Shown: positions 24,801 through 35,361, counted from the stretch's first letter. The stretch: DNA of 64,000 nucleotides from Heliocidaris tuberculata (GCA_025618425.1 CM046838.1:43128019-43192018); one strand, 5' to 3'. Notes: generated from the sequence alone by a model not told the origin. Translations and numbers: made by a program.

Positions 24801-27800
24801 TTATCAAAATGTATCATCACATGTTGTGTGAACATAAGAGATTGTCATCTTGTCATGGTTGAGTGAGCACACTTTAAATATCGCACAAGAAATGCTGAAA
24901 TGTGTTGTTAATACAGCATAAAAATGACTCTTGTGACTTTTGAAAAGTGACATTTTTTTTGCTCACAAACCTTTTGTTAAGAAGTTACGCCAATTTGATT
25001 AAGGGGGGGGGGGATTTACGTTTTTGTTGTTTTTATTTCATTTCTTGGGGTACCATTTATTTTGTTTGTACCAGTTGTAGCACTGTAAATGTGAAATATG
25101 AAACAATAAACTGAAACTGAAACTGGAACTGGAACTGGAACTGAAACTGAAACTGAAATTTTATGACTAAATCAATTCTGTTTATCTATGTTACATAATT
25201 ACAATTCGTAAGGAATAAAACTTAGCCTTCTTCATGTTAGTGGACTAAGTTGAGAGAGCTTTAACTTTGGCCACTTTCAGGAATACGGGCCCAGTTTGAT
25301 TCCTGGCGTTCGAGAGAACATCATTTATTTTACTTTGTTTTCTTTACAATTTTTCAAATTCAATAACTATTTTTTTTTTGGTGGCGTTGTGATAGATGAC
25401 GATGGACATGATAACGATCGTGGGTAATATGATGGAGTGCGATCTCGATATACTTCGAGTAGCGCAGGCAGGTAACCACGCCGTTTCCCTAGCTCTTCGA
25501 GCGCTCGAACGCCAACTTGACCATGTTAACATCTCGGAGAATGCCCCCTTCAAATCGTCTCATCCTAACATTGGTGTTCAGGTGAGGACGACGCCTTCTT
25601 CTCATAAGTCACTCTTCTTGTATCTGTAAAATACAATATTGGGCTTGTTATTGTTATAATACGGTATTTGTTTCCCTTTTTAATAACAGCCTGACTAGAA
25701 CATTTAAAGGGTTCTATTTTCCCCGTACTCTTATGCTGTTTCTGTTGTTGAATAAACATAATTTTCAATCAGAAAAGCTAATAGTGTGAATTCACAGTCG
25801 GTAAGGAACATATCCTTGTCTTACTAGTAGACATTTTTTCTTTCTTTTCCACTTGTCGTGCTCCATCACGGTTAAAAACGCTGCTACCGACTGTCGACAT
25901 TTACCAGATCCACCCATAAACACCATAATCCCTTTTTTGACAGTTTCTAAAAATGTATTTTCAGCAAAGATATAGGGTACATGACTGTACACTTACGCTT
26001 ATTTTAAATCGAAAAAATGAAATATATTTTGCTAATTGACTCTTGATGAGGTTCTGCTTCTAATTAAAAAAGTTATATAAACTAAAGGTGGAAAAGATGT
26101 CGATCGAAGAGCTACAGAACGGTGCAACTTTTGCAGTCAATCACTCAGACGCCCATGGAACAATCTCAAATGAGGTTTTCACAACATGGAAGGGCAGCAT
26201 GAATACCAATATGGGAACACTCAACTCTTCATGGATCAGGGGCTTTTTGAGTCTGCAATGCCGACCAAGATTATACGCGAATTTGTCTTCTGAGACTGTG
26301 GTGCGCGTGGCATTCTCTGTGTTTCGTTCGCCGAAGCTCTTCCTGGTACATCGCAAGCGAAGAGGGAGAGAAAGAAGTCCCGATGGTAGAAAATCGGCAA
26401 AAAAGGCCATACCTGAAGCAAACACGCCAGTTATGTCAGCAACACTTGATCACTCTGTCGCCCATTTACTCGAAGTCGATTTAACCGGTGTGTTCACACC
26501 CATTCAGGTAAGCACCTAAATATCAATATACACCAAATACAGTTTTTACGTACGTCTGAAAAGCCTGGGTAAAGTTAAACAAAAGACTGAACATAATGCA
26601 GCATCGCAGGTACCATTTATATATTTAGTGGTGAGTATGTCTATGAAGATATATTTCAGTTATAGATATAGTGATGAGTGCATGTCTATGAAGATATATT
26701 TTAATTAGTACCCAAGTCACAACAATGAGACCGACAATAGACTGACTACAGACCGAATAAAAGTTTACATTATCCAAAAGAGCCAGGAAGCTATCAAATT
26801 GGAATTGTTTTGGCCTTATGAATGATGTATCAGGGCCTCCTGAGGACGATACAGTTTTGAAAATAGCATTAAAAAAAAAAGAACCATTATCCTAAATCGA
26901 AGATTGAGTGATTAAGTTTAATTTCTAAGAAGTTATCACTAAAGAATAGTAGGATTTAGTGGACAAACGACTTGCGGATCAGATGTGTCGTTCTCTCGTG
27001 CTGTCAGCTTAGTTACTATTTCCAATACACGATTGAAATGAAACCTACTTTGCATCGATCTGAGTCAGATTCTAATTCAAATTCGTTGTTTTGGTATTTG
27101 GTTCCAGACAAGTAATGACACATTTCGAGTTGGGGAACCAGTCTGTGTTTACTGGAATGATGATGCTGATAAAGCCTTTGGGGCCTGGGAAACATCAGGT
27201 TGTGTTATTGCTGACAATGAGAGTGTCTCTAGACCAGTCTGTCATTGTGACCATCTCACCAACTTTGCCGTTCTCATGGTGAGATTTCGTATTCCATATG
27301 TTTGTTTGAAAGTATTGGAACAGTTCATACAGGGGAAGTCCACCCTGGTATTTAGTTGATGTGAATAACATCAGAAAGATGAGAGAAACGAATTAGTGAA
27401 AGTTTGAACAAAATCCGTTAAGAAAAAAGATATTTATGAATTTCTGGAGTTGCTATCAATTAAACAAAAATTGGCAACTCCGTGACGTATCCTGCGAGCT
27501 CCTCTCCCATTTGTTATATTCAGAAAATTTAAAGATTTTCATTTTCTCAGTTATTGACGAAGGAAAAAGTTTGTTTCATATAGGTTGTGTGTAAAAACAT
27601 TTTTGCAATGATTATTTAGGGTGCATATATGATTCCATATTTTCTTTAGAGAAAATGACCAGAAATAGATGTGATATGAAGAGTTTGCTACTTTAGTTCT
27701 AATGGATTAATATTATCGCCGGATTTCATTTGAAAAAAACTTTATTCTATAAAATTGGTTTTCTTGCACTTATTTAGAGGAAGGGAAGTATAAAAGAAAT

Positions 27801-30445
27801 AACTGATGGGTATTTATTTTGTTAATGTCACTTAGAATGTTGAGAAAATAGCATCTCCATCTGCAGATGGTTCGACTCACAGTGCTCAACTCTGTATTGG
27901 CTTTATCACTGCGATTGCAAGCATTTTCCTCACATTTATTGTTTACGTGCTCTCTGCGTAAGTACATAAATACTATCGATTTTGCAGTCATTCCTCTTTC
28001 TTTTTTATTTTGTTCTTTTTTTGGGGGGGGGGGGGAGGGGGTGCTTTGTCGTTAAAATAATGTGACATCTAATCCTATACAAATATATACTTATATTAAG
28101 TATGTTAAAAATTTGCTTACAATTAATGATTTCTATATTCAACATCTTTTTAAAGATACTAGTGGAAATATCATGAAATATTTAGGCCCAACGCAATTGC
28201 TCGAGCGCTTAAAGAGACTGATAAAGTTTGCACTCATTCTTTTTCACACTTTTCCTTTAATTATATCTTATCAATTTCTTATAGTTTGTCTCAAATTTTT
28301 GATATATTGATATGTTTTATGTATATGTTTATTGCAAAGGAAAATCAGAGAGACTCCTCGCGGAAAGATTCTAATTGGAGAGTTCGTCTCGTTGCTCTGT
28401 TTTTACATCGTGTTCCTCTGCGTCCTATCGATCGGCAGTTGGACAATTGATCCGGAAGTAAAAGAAAGAGCCTGCTTTGCATTGTTGGTGATTTTTCATT
28501 ACACTGCCTTGTCATCAGCTTGCTGGATAAGCATGCGAAACAAAACCCTCTACCTAGCCATGGTCAAAAAAGTAAAAATGGATTCCCCATCTTGCCTACG
28601 TAAATCTGCATTATTAGCACTAGGTAAATACCTGATATTATTGTCATATTTGCAATACAAGTGTATAAGTTTATAAGTGTACTGTAGTGTCTGCCCCTTA
28701 ATATTGACCAATCCTATGGCATCAATATAAGCTTTTCGAAAACAGCTTTATTTTGGACGCGATATAAGGGATAAAATAATAACAAACTCGGAATGATCAT
28801 TATGAAGTGAGGCATCAACATACCCAGGAAAATAGTGATTTTCGATTTTTCTATTACATTGTCCAGGTGTCCCAGGAGTGATTGTGTTAATAACTGCCGT
28901 ATCTGCACGGAACTATAGCCTTTTCACCGGGGTGTAAGTTTTCAGAAACTTTTCTCATGTCATATTCACAATTCTAACAAAATCCAGAGAAACTGTTGGC
29001 CTAGTACAGTGTTATTTTTATCTACAAATGTCACCTTATTAGTCTGAATAAAGGCATATTCCAAAAGTTTGTAACTCGGTAAAGTATAAACGAACGTGAC
29101 TGTCTCGTTGTGTTATCTGAGTAAACACACGGATTACCGTTAGTTATATGTTAGGTGCGTAGGGTGAGGGTGTGTATATGTGTGTTTGTGTTGTGTGTGG
29201 GTGTGTGTGTGTGTGTGTGTGAAGTTTAGATGTGTCTGTGTGAGGGATTTGTCATGGTGTATGTGGGGATTTCATTTTATTTGTGTGCTTGTAAATAAAA
29301 ATGTATCAGTATACCGATGTCTTGATTCACTTAAATGTGGAATTATTTCCTTTATCTTTCTGTTTTATTTCTCCAACATTAACAGGTGTTTCTTCAGCAT
29401 ATGGAGTATGATTGGAGGTCTAGTTGGTCCCATTGGCCTTCTGCTGATTTTTAATGCATTGATCCTAATGCGCGTCCATTTTCCTTCACATCGCCTGACA
29501 CCTGATCCTCAACAACAAAATATGAATAAGCCAACATATGAGAGCCGAGTGAGCGTCTGGATCACTGCATGCGACTTTATTTTTCTCTGCCTTTCGTTGA
29601 CATTCGGATACCTCTTCGTATTGTCCCCCGTCGATCATACAGTACAGGTAGTGTTAATTGGATACACAGTTCTGCAGGGTTTTTTCTTCATTATTTTACA
29701 TTGCATTGTTCCGCTTGATGCAAGGAGACAGATAAAAGAGATCTTGGGTTCTTGTCGGTCGATACCCTTCCATCACGTTGTTCCATTTTTTAGGCGTCCT
29801 GTCTTTCAAAGGAGTACCTCTATCGCCACTACACCACATCCACTGGTTGAAATCTTCAATAGACCCGACGGAGAATTAAAGCCTCTAACAGCAGTTGCTC
29901 CTGGAACGTACATTAATCCTATACCACCTATCGCTCTGCCAACTTTTGAAGAACATGATGGAGTATTACTTCTCAGACACCGTCCTAAACTTGAACCCCT
30001 GAGGCCAGTTGCTTGCAGATCTGACATCCTCCCTAGATCTCCAGTGCTCCATCTACCGCCTAATCAGAACCCGATCCCTGGACCGGACCTCCGATTCAAA
30101 CCAGTCGATTATGTATTCAATCGATACGAAATCCCTCCATTGCCATTTTTCCAGACGCAGGACAGACTCACTGACCTAAACGTGGTGAAACCTTCTGGCA
30201 CTGAAGAAGTGTTGTCCAATCTTTCAACAGAAGGTGATCCACACAACTCTCACATTGACCGGGGTAATAGAGACGAAGGAGCACAATTCTCTACGTCGAG
30301 TTCTTGTAACAAAAACAGCGTGTCAGATGACATCAATTATCCCGTTAGGTCCGTCCCTCTGGATCAGGAAGCATCCATTAGAGGGTCCCTACGTGATGAC
30401 AACATTTACTCGGAAACAGATAAGACAGAGGAATCAATATTTTAA
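12580..30445 (+). CDS. Gene B: SRCR x5, mucin, GAIN-GPS, 7TM adhesion GPCR
   Basis: Fifteen exons join without a phase error: five SRCR (12580-12897, 13676-13996, 14938-15270, 16173-16508, 17196-17525), two mucin (19593-20234, 22083-22345), three GAIN (22914-23057, 25396-25581, 26088-26507), GPS (27108-27278), TM1 (27836-27957), TM2-3 (28340-28623), TM4 (28867-28933) and TM5-7 with tail (29386-30445). Coding length 4997 nt plus one carried base gives exactly 1666 codons including the stop. The SRCR domains are group-A-like (six Cys) and probably bind ligand. The GPS motif CHCDHLTNF has the His-Leu-Thr residues needed for autoproteolysis, so the receptor should split into two associated fragments with a tethered agonist. 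The signal-peptide exon is missing from view; the first exon starts in phase 1 and needs one. Family assignment is strong, ligand unknown. Confidence 0.9.
13049..13557. mobile_element. Inverted-repeat element of about 510 bp in a gene B intron
   Basis: The left part (TTTCAGATAAAAACACAT through CAGGGTAAGGAGCCCGGG) returns inverted at 13480-13557. The arms continue inward (CATGTCTCATTAGACCT against AGGTCTCAATGAGACATG). Arms are about 150 bp; no ORF. It lies about 120 bp before the next SRCR exon. Confidence 0.85.
13676..13996 (+). CDS. Gene B SRCR exon 2
   Basis: 321 nt, phase 1-1. Reads FRLSNGTGPHEGRVEFFYDG, then WNGLCGKK, VLCRSLGY, ISCTG, YEKCRLFKY, FCTAGY and ISCDI. Six Cys. Its counterpart in gene C is the exon at 53971-54291, also 321 nt. 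Confidence 0.9.
14938..15270 (+). CDS. Gene B SRCR exon 3
   Basis: 333 nt, phase 1-1. Reads [20 protein letters not shown], then [39 protein letters not shown] and SVTCTS. Nearly the same protein as the gene C exon at 57815-58147, also 333 nt. Confidence 0.92.
15690..16110 (-). mobile_element. Tc1/mariner transposase relic
   Basis: Minus-strand reading gives NPNSGRGCGHKWENQ, then GGSIMMRG, then EDFVFIDDNATAYRAQVTEQ and ME-x-PETSPDL. These match the order of Tc1-type transposase motifs (GG.IMVWG, DDNA.PHRA, WP.SPDLNPIE). Stops interrupt it, for example TGA where the WP tryptophan is expected. It is a dead fragment in the intron between SRCR exons 3 and 4. Confidence 0.8.
16173..16508 (+). CDS. 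Gene B SRCR exon 4
   Basis: 336 nt, phase 1-1, acceptor ACATTCAG. Reads VHLRLANGNGSHEGQVEFF, then [50 protein letters not shown] and ISCEA. Counterpart in gene C: 58511-58846, also 336 nt. Confidence 0.92.
16509..17195 (+). other. Gene B intron, nothing recognised
   Basis: AT-rich intron of about 690 nt with no repeat or coding signal beyond the flanking splice sites. Confidence 0.5.
17196..17525 (+). CDS. Gene B SRCR exon 5
   Basis: 330 nt, phase 1-1. Reads INVRLVGGRGSYEGRVEIFY, then [39 protein letters not shown] and VQCYL. Counterpart in gene C: 59837-60169 (333 nt, one codon longer). Confidence 0.92.
18248..18834. mobile_element. Inverted-repeat element of about 590 bp
   Basis: Starts AAAGGGAAATCCAACCTT and ends AAGGTTGGATTGCCCTTT. 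The arms remain recognisable for about 200 bp each (GGTGAAAGTTTGAACGAAAT against ATTTCTTTCAAACTTTCACC). No ORF. A related single arm occurs at about 27338-27520. Confidence 0.85.
18835..19592 (+). other. Gene B intron with a G run
   Basis: Contains a 12-G run near 18935 and repeated phrases around TTTGGAAC (18986-19250). No coding evidence. The mucin exon follows. Confidence 0.4.
19593..20234 (+). CDS. Gene B mucin stalk exon 1
   Basis: 642 nt, phase 1-1, acceptor CATTTAG, donor GTAAAC. About 45% Ser plus Thr, starting AITTTTEERTTTVSMSKPST. EMISSDVATT matches [10 protein letters not shown] in the gene C mucin exon, so the two are homologous and not just low-complexity. Confidence 0.85.
20267..21797. 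mobile_element. Long fold-back element FB1, copy a
   Basis: The left end (TAGTCTGGGAGC...TGTCCC, then AAATAGTC) reappears inverted at the right (GACTATTTCGGGACAGGCTC). The arms of about 700 bp mirror each other: GCCGCCGGGTTCGGCCC near 20386 against CCAAACCCGGCGGC near 21667. No transposase. Four copies lie in this window. Confidence 0.9.
22083..22345 (+). CDS. Gene B mucin stalk exon 2
   Basis: Acceptor TTTACAG; phase 1 in. The donor is less certain: GTAGGC after 22345 gives phase 0, which fits the next exon. Thr/Ser/Met-rich (TTSMMISTSLTTNMTDREST) and homologous to the mucin exons at 184 and 61740 (both end near S-T-E-V or T-E-V, then a Gly/Ser stretch). Confidence 0.7.
22346..22913 (+). 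other. Gene B intron, nothing recognised
   Basis: No conserved element found between the mucin and first GAIN exons. Confidence 0.4.
22914..23057 (+). CDS. Gene B GAIN exon 1 (subdomain A-like)
   Basis: 144 nt, phase 0-0, acceptor CCACCTAG, donor GTATGC. Encodes 48 mostly helical residues beginning QNFTQANAEVLLNEASNITR. Assignment to GAIN subdomain A rests on position before the subdomain B exon and on helical pattern, not on a strong motif. Confidence 0.65.
23058..24378 (+). other. Gene B intron, mostly unremarkable
   Basis: AT-rich intron sequence with no coding signal. The fold-back element at 24379 occupies the next part. Confidence 0.4.
24379..25031. mobile_element. Inverted-repeat element of about 650 bp in the GAIN intron
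   Basis: CAACAAAAAAGTAACTCC and CTTAATCAAAATGGCGTAAC on the left return inverted on the right (GTTACGCCAATTTGATTAAG, then TTTTTGTTG). No ORF. Confidence 0.8.
25050..25160 (+). mobile_element. Possible non-LTR retrotransposon 3' tail with (GAAACT)n
   Basis: A short unique stretch ending ATGAAACAATAAACTG runs into about eight GAAACT/GGAACT hexamers (25109-25160). Short tandem tails of this type mark the 3' end of CR1/L2-like elements. No coding part is attached. Confidence 0.45.
25396..25581 (+). CDS. Gene B GAIN exon 2
   Basis: 186 nt, phase 0-0, acceptor TGTGATAG, donor GTGAGG. Helical sequence MTMDMITIVGNMMECDLDIL onward, with LALRALERQLDHVNI, fits GAIN subdomain A helices. Confidence 0.7.
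26088..26507 (+). CDS. Gene B GAIN exon 3 (subdomain B)
   Basis: 420 nt, phase 0-0; the acceptor is weak (AACTAAAG), so the 5' edge is the least certain part. Contains VVRVAFSVFRSPKLFLV and NTPVMSATLDHSVAHLLEVD, matching the GAIN B pattern of a Phe-rich strand followed by N-(S/T)-PV-(I/M)-SA and a strand ending before the GPS. Confidence 0.75.
26508..27107 (+). other. Gene B intron with a short direct repeat
   Basis: GTCTATGAAGATATATTT appears twice (about 26638 and 26684). Otherwise nothing recognised. Confidence 0.45.
27108..27278 (+). CDS. Gene B GPS exon
   Basis: 171 nt, phase 0-0, acceptor GGTTCCAG, donor GTGAGA. Has PVCVYWND, FGAWETSGCVI and VCHCDHLTNFAVLM: the four Cys and two Trp of a GPROTEOLYSIS SITE motif. 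Cleavage would fall between Leu and Thr of HLT, leaving TNFAVLM as tethered agonist. All residues required are present. Confidence 0.95.
27279..27835 (+). other. Gene B intron with a partial MITE arm
   Basis: 27338-27520 (GTCCACC... TTAGTGAAAGTTTGAACAAA) resembles one arm of the inverted-repeat element at 18248-18834. No coding signal. Confidence 0.5.
27836..27957 (+). CDS. Gene B exon: linker and TM1
   Basis: 122 nt, phase 0-2. Encodes NVEKIASPSADGSTHSAQL, then the helix IGFITAIASIFLTFIVYVLS. Same length and phase as the TM1 exons at 978 and 62534. Confidence 0.88.
28340..28623 (+). CDS. Gene B exon: TM2 and TM3
   Basis: 284 nt. Reads KIRETPRGKILIGEFVSLLC for TM2 and [18 protein letters not shown] for TM3. 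Preceded by a run of G and T, then a clear acceptor TGCAAAG. Confidence 0.88.
28867..28933 (+). CDS. Gene B exon: TM4
   Basis: A 67-nt exon, acceptor TTGTCCAG, donor GTAAGT. Encodes GVPGVIVLITAVSARNYSLF. It is too short to be found as an ORF; found from position and homology to 2257-2323. Confidence 0.82.
29169..29220. repeat. (GT)n microsatellite
   Basis: Mostly GT dinucleotides with interruptions, in the intron before the last exon of gene B. Confidence 0.85.
29386..30445 (+). CDS. Gene B last exon: TM5-TM7 and cytoplasmic tail
   Basis: Acceptor ATTAACAG; TAA stop at 30443-30445. TM5 (SMIGGLVGPIGLLLIFNALI), TM6 (ITACDFIFLCLSLTFGYLFV), TM7 (VLIGYTVLQGFFFIILHCIV), then LDARRQIKEILGSC. Tail of about 240 residues, Pro/Ser-rich, with LPRSPVLHLPP and EEVLSNLST shared with gene A. 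Ends ESIF, a possible class I PDZ ligand (S-x-hydrophobic). Confidence 0.88.
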
Positions 30446-31463
30446 GACCGTCAATTCCATCATATTTCGCGAGGAGACATATAAATTTTAAGGTGTGATA
30501 ATATTATTTTAGTACCAATGTGCATTTCATTATCACGATGAATGAAAATTGCGAGCATTCAGCTGAATAATTGACGCATATTAAGGTGTCCATAAGTCGG
30601 AGTCCAAGGCAATATAACCCAGGACATACGCATACATGGCATATGAAAGATCATGACTGAGCAGCAGGCTTTTCAAAGAGTATCGTCAAAATCATCTTGT
30701 ACCAAGTTTGGGCTGAAGCAACGAATGTGGGTCGAAACCTGTAAGGCATTTGTTATTTCTGTTTGTAAACAATTGGTTATTTCAGTTGATTTTGTTCACT
30801 TGAATAGAAATGGTGTTAATATCAACTTAAATTCAAGAAAAAGACATATTACAAGCAAAATTCATGATATTTTCTTTGCCATGATGACAAAATCTCGGTT
30901 TTATTGGTTATAACTTTATAATTAGAAGCTATCAAAGTTGGGAATACTTTTTTAAATGTATTGTAAAGGCCACAGAAAATAATAACTTTATTTTGAGTGC
31001 CTTATTCCACTGACACCTAACATTGTATCACAATTCAAATGGGATGAAGAGTTTCTACATGAGGCACTCCATAAATCAGTGGTCTTATTCGACCCATTAA
31101 CTGTATTCAGCATTTATATCTGGTCTGCACTTGCATGCAGTTTGCTTTCAACATATCAACCAAGAAATGCTCCTTGGCTATTGAAAACTGATTTTAATGA
31201 AATGTTTTGTTGTTGTGGTCTTGGACCATACATACATTTACCAAACCTTTGACCTTGACTTACAAGATAAATTACCTCAAAAACTATTCCATGAATATCA
31301 TTTATTTCAAGAAGTGGGAAGAATGTCCACATTTCAGACTTTGAAAACATGTTGCATTGTATGACATTAATTGGTAGAAAATAGAATTGTGGGGCTTATG
31401 TCATTATCTATAATGAACGTCAGGTGGGCAACCATATTGTTATGTTTGCTAGAACCGTTTGTA
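30446..31463. other. Downstream of gene B, 3' UTR and intergenic
   Basis: No AATAAA found shortly after the stop. The stretch at 30650-30730 (GACTGAGCAGCAGG, TTGTACCAAGTTTGGGCTGA) is a copy of the arm of the inverted-repeat element at 54862-55677. No gene seen. Confidence 0.5.
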
Positions 31464-31709
31464 AAATTCTGATTTTCTTCATGATGTAAATTGTATCCAT
31501 GCTATACACTTCGGTTTAAACTGTGAAATTCTGATTTTCTTCATGATGTGAAATGTATCCATGCTATAAACTTCGGTTTAAACTGTGAAATTCTGATTTT
31601 CTTCATGTTGTGAATTATATCCATGCTATAAACTTCGGTTTAAACTGTGAAATTCTAATTTTCTTCATGATGTACATTGAATCCATTTTATAAACTTCGG
31701 TTTAAACTG
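31464..31709. repeat. Tandem repeat, 62-bp unit, four copies
   Basis: Units begin AAATTCTGATTTTCTTCATG at 31464, 31526, 31588 and 31650 and end ACTTCGGTTTAAACTG. A few substitutions per copy. Confidence 0.93.
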
Positions 31710-32900
31710 ATATTCCCGATATTATGCAGTACGTCACATTTCCACCATCAGTTAAAATATTATCATTTAAGATATTTAAGTACCCTTTTTTAAACTACAA
31801 AAACAAAAGGACTTCAGGCTTAGAAATTCATATTTGAATTAGTATATTAGTGTTTAGTGCATCTTTTGCATCTCTTTGTTATTATTCTTTTTAATCTGCA
31901 TTTTGTAAACTTACCTGAGAAAAATGCCAAATTACATATACCTACAATTTTTTGGTTTTTAAGAATATAAATACAAATACTTCATCCTTTGTTTTTATTA
32001 TATCTTGATGTCGCAAACATTTTGATTGGATGTTTTTATCATATCCCAAATTGTTGAATAATAATTTAATGTTTTATACTTCAGAAAATAGTATAAGCAC
32101 AAGTTACTTAAAGTTATTGCATCTCTACGAAATTAGTAGTATTCATTCACACACAAAAGGTATTGCATCACTACATTGAATGTGACACAGTAATGCTATG
32201 ATAAAATTACAAAGTGGTTGTAGAAACAAAATTATTGTATGAAATAATAATGTATATTGAATAATGACTTTTCTTTACACGAATGACAGAGCGTGGAGCG
32301 TGGGGAAGATTAGCTTTATGCTAAACAAGTTATCCAATAAATTATACTACTTCTACTATAAGTAAACAACAGGTGACAGACAGCTTTGAATCCTCTCCGA
32401 GGGACATGGTAGTGAGGATAATCCCTTACCAAAGGGCACGAGCGGATCAGCTTGGTTTCGAGGCCTGATCCTCCCAGTTTCGATACCACTGTTCTTACAC
32501 TGACACATGACGCCCACTTAGGAGAGGCTACAATACCCCAATATATCAATTTTATAATTTTCGAACCCCAACCAGGAAGATTTCATTTGTTTAAATCTGC
32601 ATATTTAATATAATTTCTTTTTCATACACTTTCGAATAACTGTCATAGTGTGCAACGAATGTCAGTGAATTGAACATTTTTTTTTTCTCTTGGGCAGGTT
32701 TTAATGTATGTTGCCAACCTAATGTACATTTTTGAAAATGCAACCGGAACAACAGGGATTGTACATAATCGTCTTAATTACACTCCACTGACGAAGACTG
32801 TTTTATTGATTTATTGATTCATACTGTTATCTCGAATATTTGAGTATGAGTTTAGAAAGCATTAATATCGTATATACTTGTATAACCAGCATGTGTGCAT
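31710..32900. other. Intergenic, nothing recognised
   Basis: AT-rich with short chance ORFs. The GC-richer stretch at 32375-32540 (CTCCGAGGGACATGG to GGAGAGGCTACAATAC) may be an old interspersed repeat, but I cannot assign it. Confidence 0.35.
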
Positions 32901-34288
32901 ATAGGCCAGGAGCCTGTCCCGAAATAGTCACCCCATTTTACCCATAATATTTGACCCCTTAAAGTTACTTGGACCATCTAAGTCATTGACAAAAACGTCG
33001 TCAGCCTGACCGTAGCCGCCGGGTTAAGCCCCCAGAGTCCCCAAAGAGACCCCAAAGTCGGGTCGATTTCACCCCTTCTCCCCCATGCACCAAACTTTGT
33101 CAGTAGGGAATAGTATGACTGGACATTACAAAACACAGAAAACTGACAAAAATTTCCGTCGGGATGGGGTGTCAGACGACCCCTAAAAATTGGGAAAAAT
33201 GTTCTCCCTTGAAGCCCGGAAATTAAATTTTGTCAAAAGGAAGAGCTATGGATGTACATTACAAAAAATATAAAAACTGACAAAATTGTCCATCGTAAAG
33301 GGGGTGTCAGACCCCCTGAAATGAAAACCCCAAAGTGCCCTTTTATAAAGCTTTGCCCCCCCAAAATGCTCTGTATGTAAAGAAAACCATTTTCTTACCT
33401 TCTGACTATGATAATTCACAAACGCTTTATTCAATTCACTTTAAATTTTCATAACATAATTTTGACTATAATGGTCGTCTTGGGGTGCAATTTGGTGTTA
33501 ATTTGTCTTTTTCTTAATAAGTTATCAAATTGTGAAAATTGTATTGCTTTCTCAAAAGTAGCCAAAAAATATTGTCAGGATTATGTAAACACACCACTTG
33601 ACCCTCTGACAAGGCATAATAGAGGACCTTGCTTGGTATATGTGCAATTAACACATGAATAGTACATTTCAGCCTGGCAGTCACATACCACAGATACCTG
33701 AAAAGCTCTTCTGTTATGCCTTGTCAAACGGGTGACAAGGTTATGAAAATTTAAAGTGAATTGAATAAAGCGTTTTTGAATTATCATTGTCAGAAAGTAA
33801 GAAATAGGTTTCTATACATACAGAGCATTTTGGGGGGGATAAAGCGTTGTCAAATGGCTTTTTGTTTTTGTTTTTGTTTTATTTCAGGGGGTCTGACACC
33901 CCCTTCCCGATAGACAATTTTGTCAGTTTTTGTATTTTTTTGGAATGTACATCCATAGGTCTTCCTTCTGACAAAATTTGGTCCCTGGGCTTCAAGGGGA
34001 AAAATTTACCCCAATTTTTAGGGGCCGTCTGACACCCCATCCCGACGGAAATTTTTGTCAGTTTTATGTGTTTTGTAATGTCCAGTCAAAGTTTAGTGCA
34101 TGGGGGAGATGGGGTAAAATCGACCTGACTTTGGGGTCTCTTTGGGGGGCTCTGGGGGCTTAACCCGGCGGCTATGGTCAGGCTGACAACCTTTTTGTCA
34201 ATGACTCAGATGGTCTAAGTAACTTTACGGGGTCATATCTTATGGGTAAAATGGGGTGACTATTTCGGGACAGGCTCCCAGACTAATA
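32901..34288. mobile_element. Long fold-back element FB1, copy b
   Basis: Starts ATAGGCCAGGAGCCTGTCCC and ends GGGACAGGCTCCCAGACTA. The two arms of about 650 bp are inverted copies of each other (CCGTAGCCGCCGGGTTAAGC against TTAACCCGGCGGCTATGG). The centre carries GATTATGTAAACACACC. No ORF. Confidence 0.92.
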
Positions 34289-35361
34289 AATAGTTGCGCA
34301 ATTCATCAAGAAATGTGTACAACTGTACAGTGTAAACCTTGGAATCGAGCCAATGAATTATGTGCAACACTATGAAAACGCCATTTTATTACATTCAGAA
34401 AAAAGAAAGAAAGATGGATAAGTTATGATTTTTAGGCGTCTGCCTTGATAACCGAATTTGTTGCTTTAGGCAATACAGATCCCTCGAATGTAAACTAGCT
34501 TATTGTACTGTAAAGAAAACAATGAGAGTTATATTTCAATGTGTCATCTTGAGTTTTATACTGATATTTTATTCCAAGATCTGCATTTAGAATCTAGAGA
34601 TATTGTCACCAACGATCACTGGATTGTTTTGTGTAAGTTTATGTAAACACGTAGGTTCATATGTTCATTTTATTGTCCATTCATTCATGGACATTTGTTG
34701 CATTTACATCGTAAGGTTATTAACACACATAAATACTTAAATACATTCATGCATCGATACACATGAAAGATAATTATTAATTATTTCCATATACAAAACA
34801 TTTATTGCGCCTACTGATAAAGATTCTCTATTCGGAAAAAACAAAACGTAACGGAATGATTATTAAATCAAACGTTAAAGAAGACAATAACCTGTAATAA
34901 AAACAAATATTTTGAAATGACAAATCTTGATAAGTACTGCTTATTTGCATTTTGCTTCATTCCCTTTTATATCCTATTCAATAATGTTCTGACACCCGTT
35001 AACATGGTTAATGCTTCTGTAATTTGTGTAATTTATGATTATGATATTCATAATCAGTCAAATAATTCTATAAGATGTATCTATATTCCTTAAAAATTGG
35101 AAAGGTTATTCACATTTGAGTTTCTTTCCGACAGAGCTATAGGCCCTTATTTTACTGGACCAAAAACCCTCACTTCATTTAGTCATACTATATATTATAT
35201 ATATATTAAAAAATCTTCCTTCACATGCACAATATACTCCGTAATACTTCTAAAGTGTACATATTGTTCATTTTTAAATGCTTTTCATCGTTTATTTCTA
35301 AATGTCTTGCATAATCATGCAGTGTAATGATTTAAATGTTTTTGTTATGGTTTCCCAACAG
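34289..35361. other. Intergenic, nothing recognised
   Basis: AT-rich, no domain, no strong repeat. Confidence 0.4.

Noticed and set aside
32375..32560. Possible tRNA-derived SINE
   Set aside because: TTTCGA phrases recall a B box, but no A box or tRNA fold could be built.
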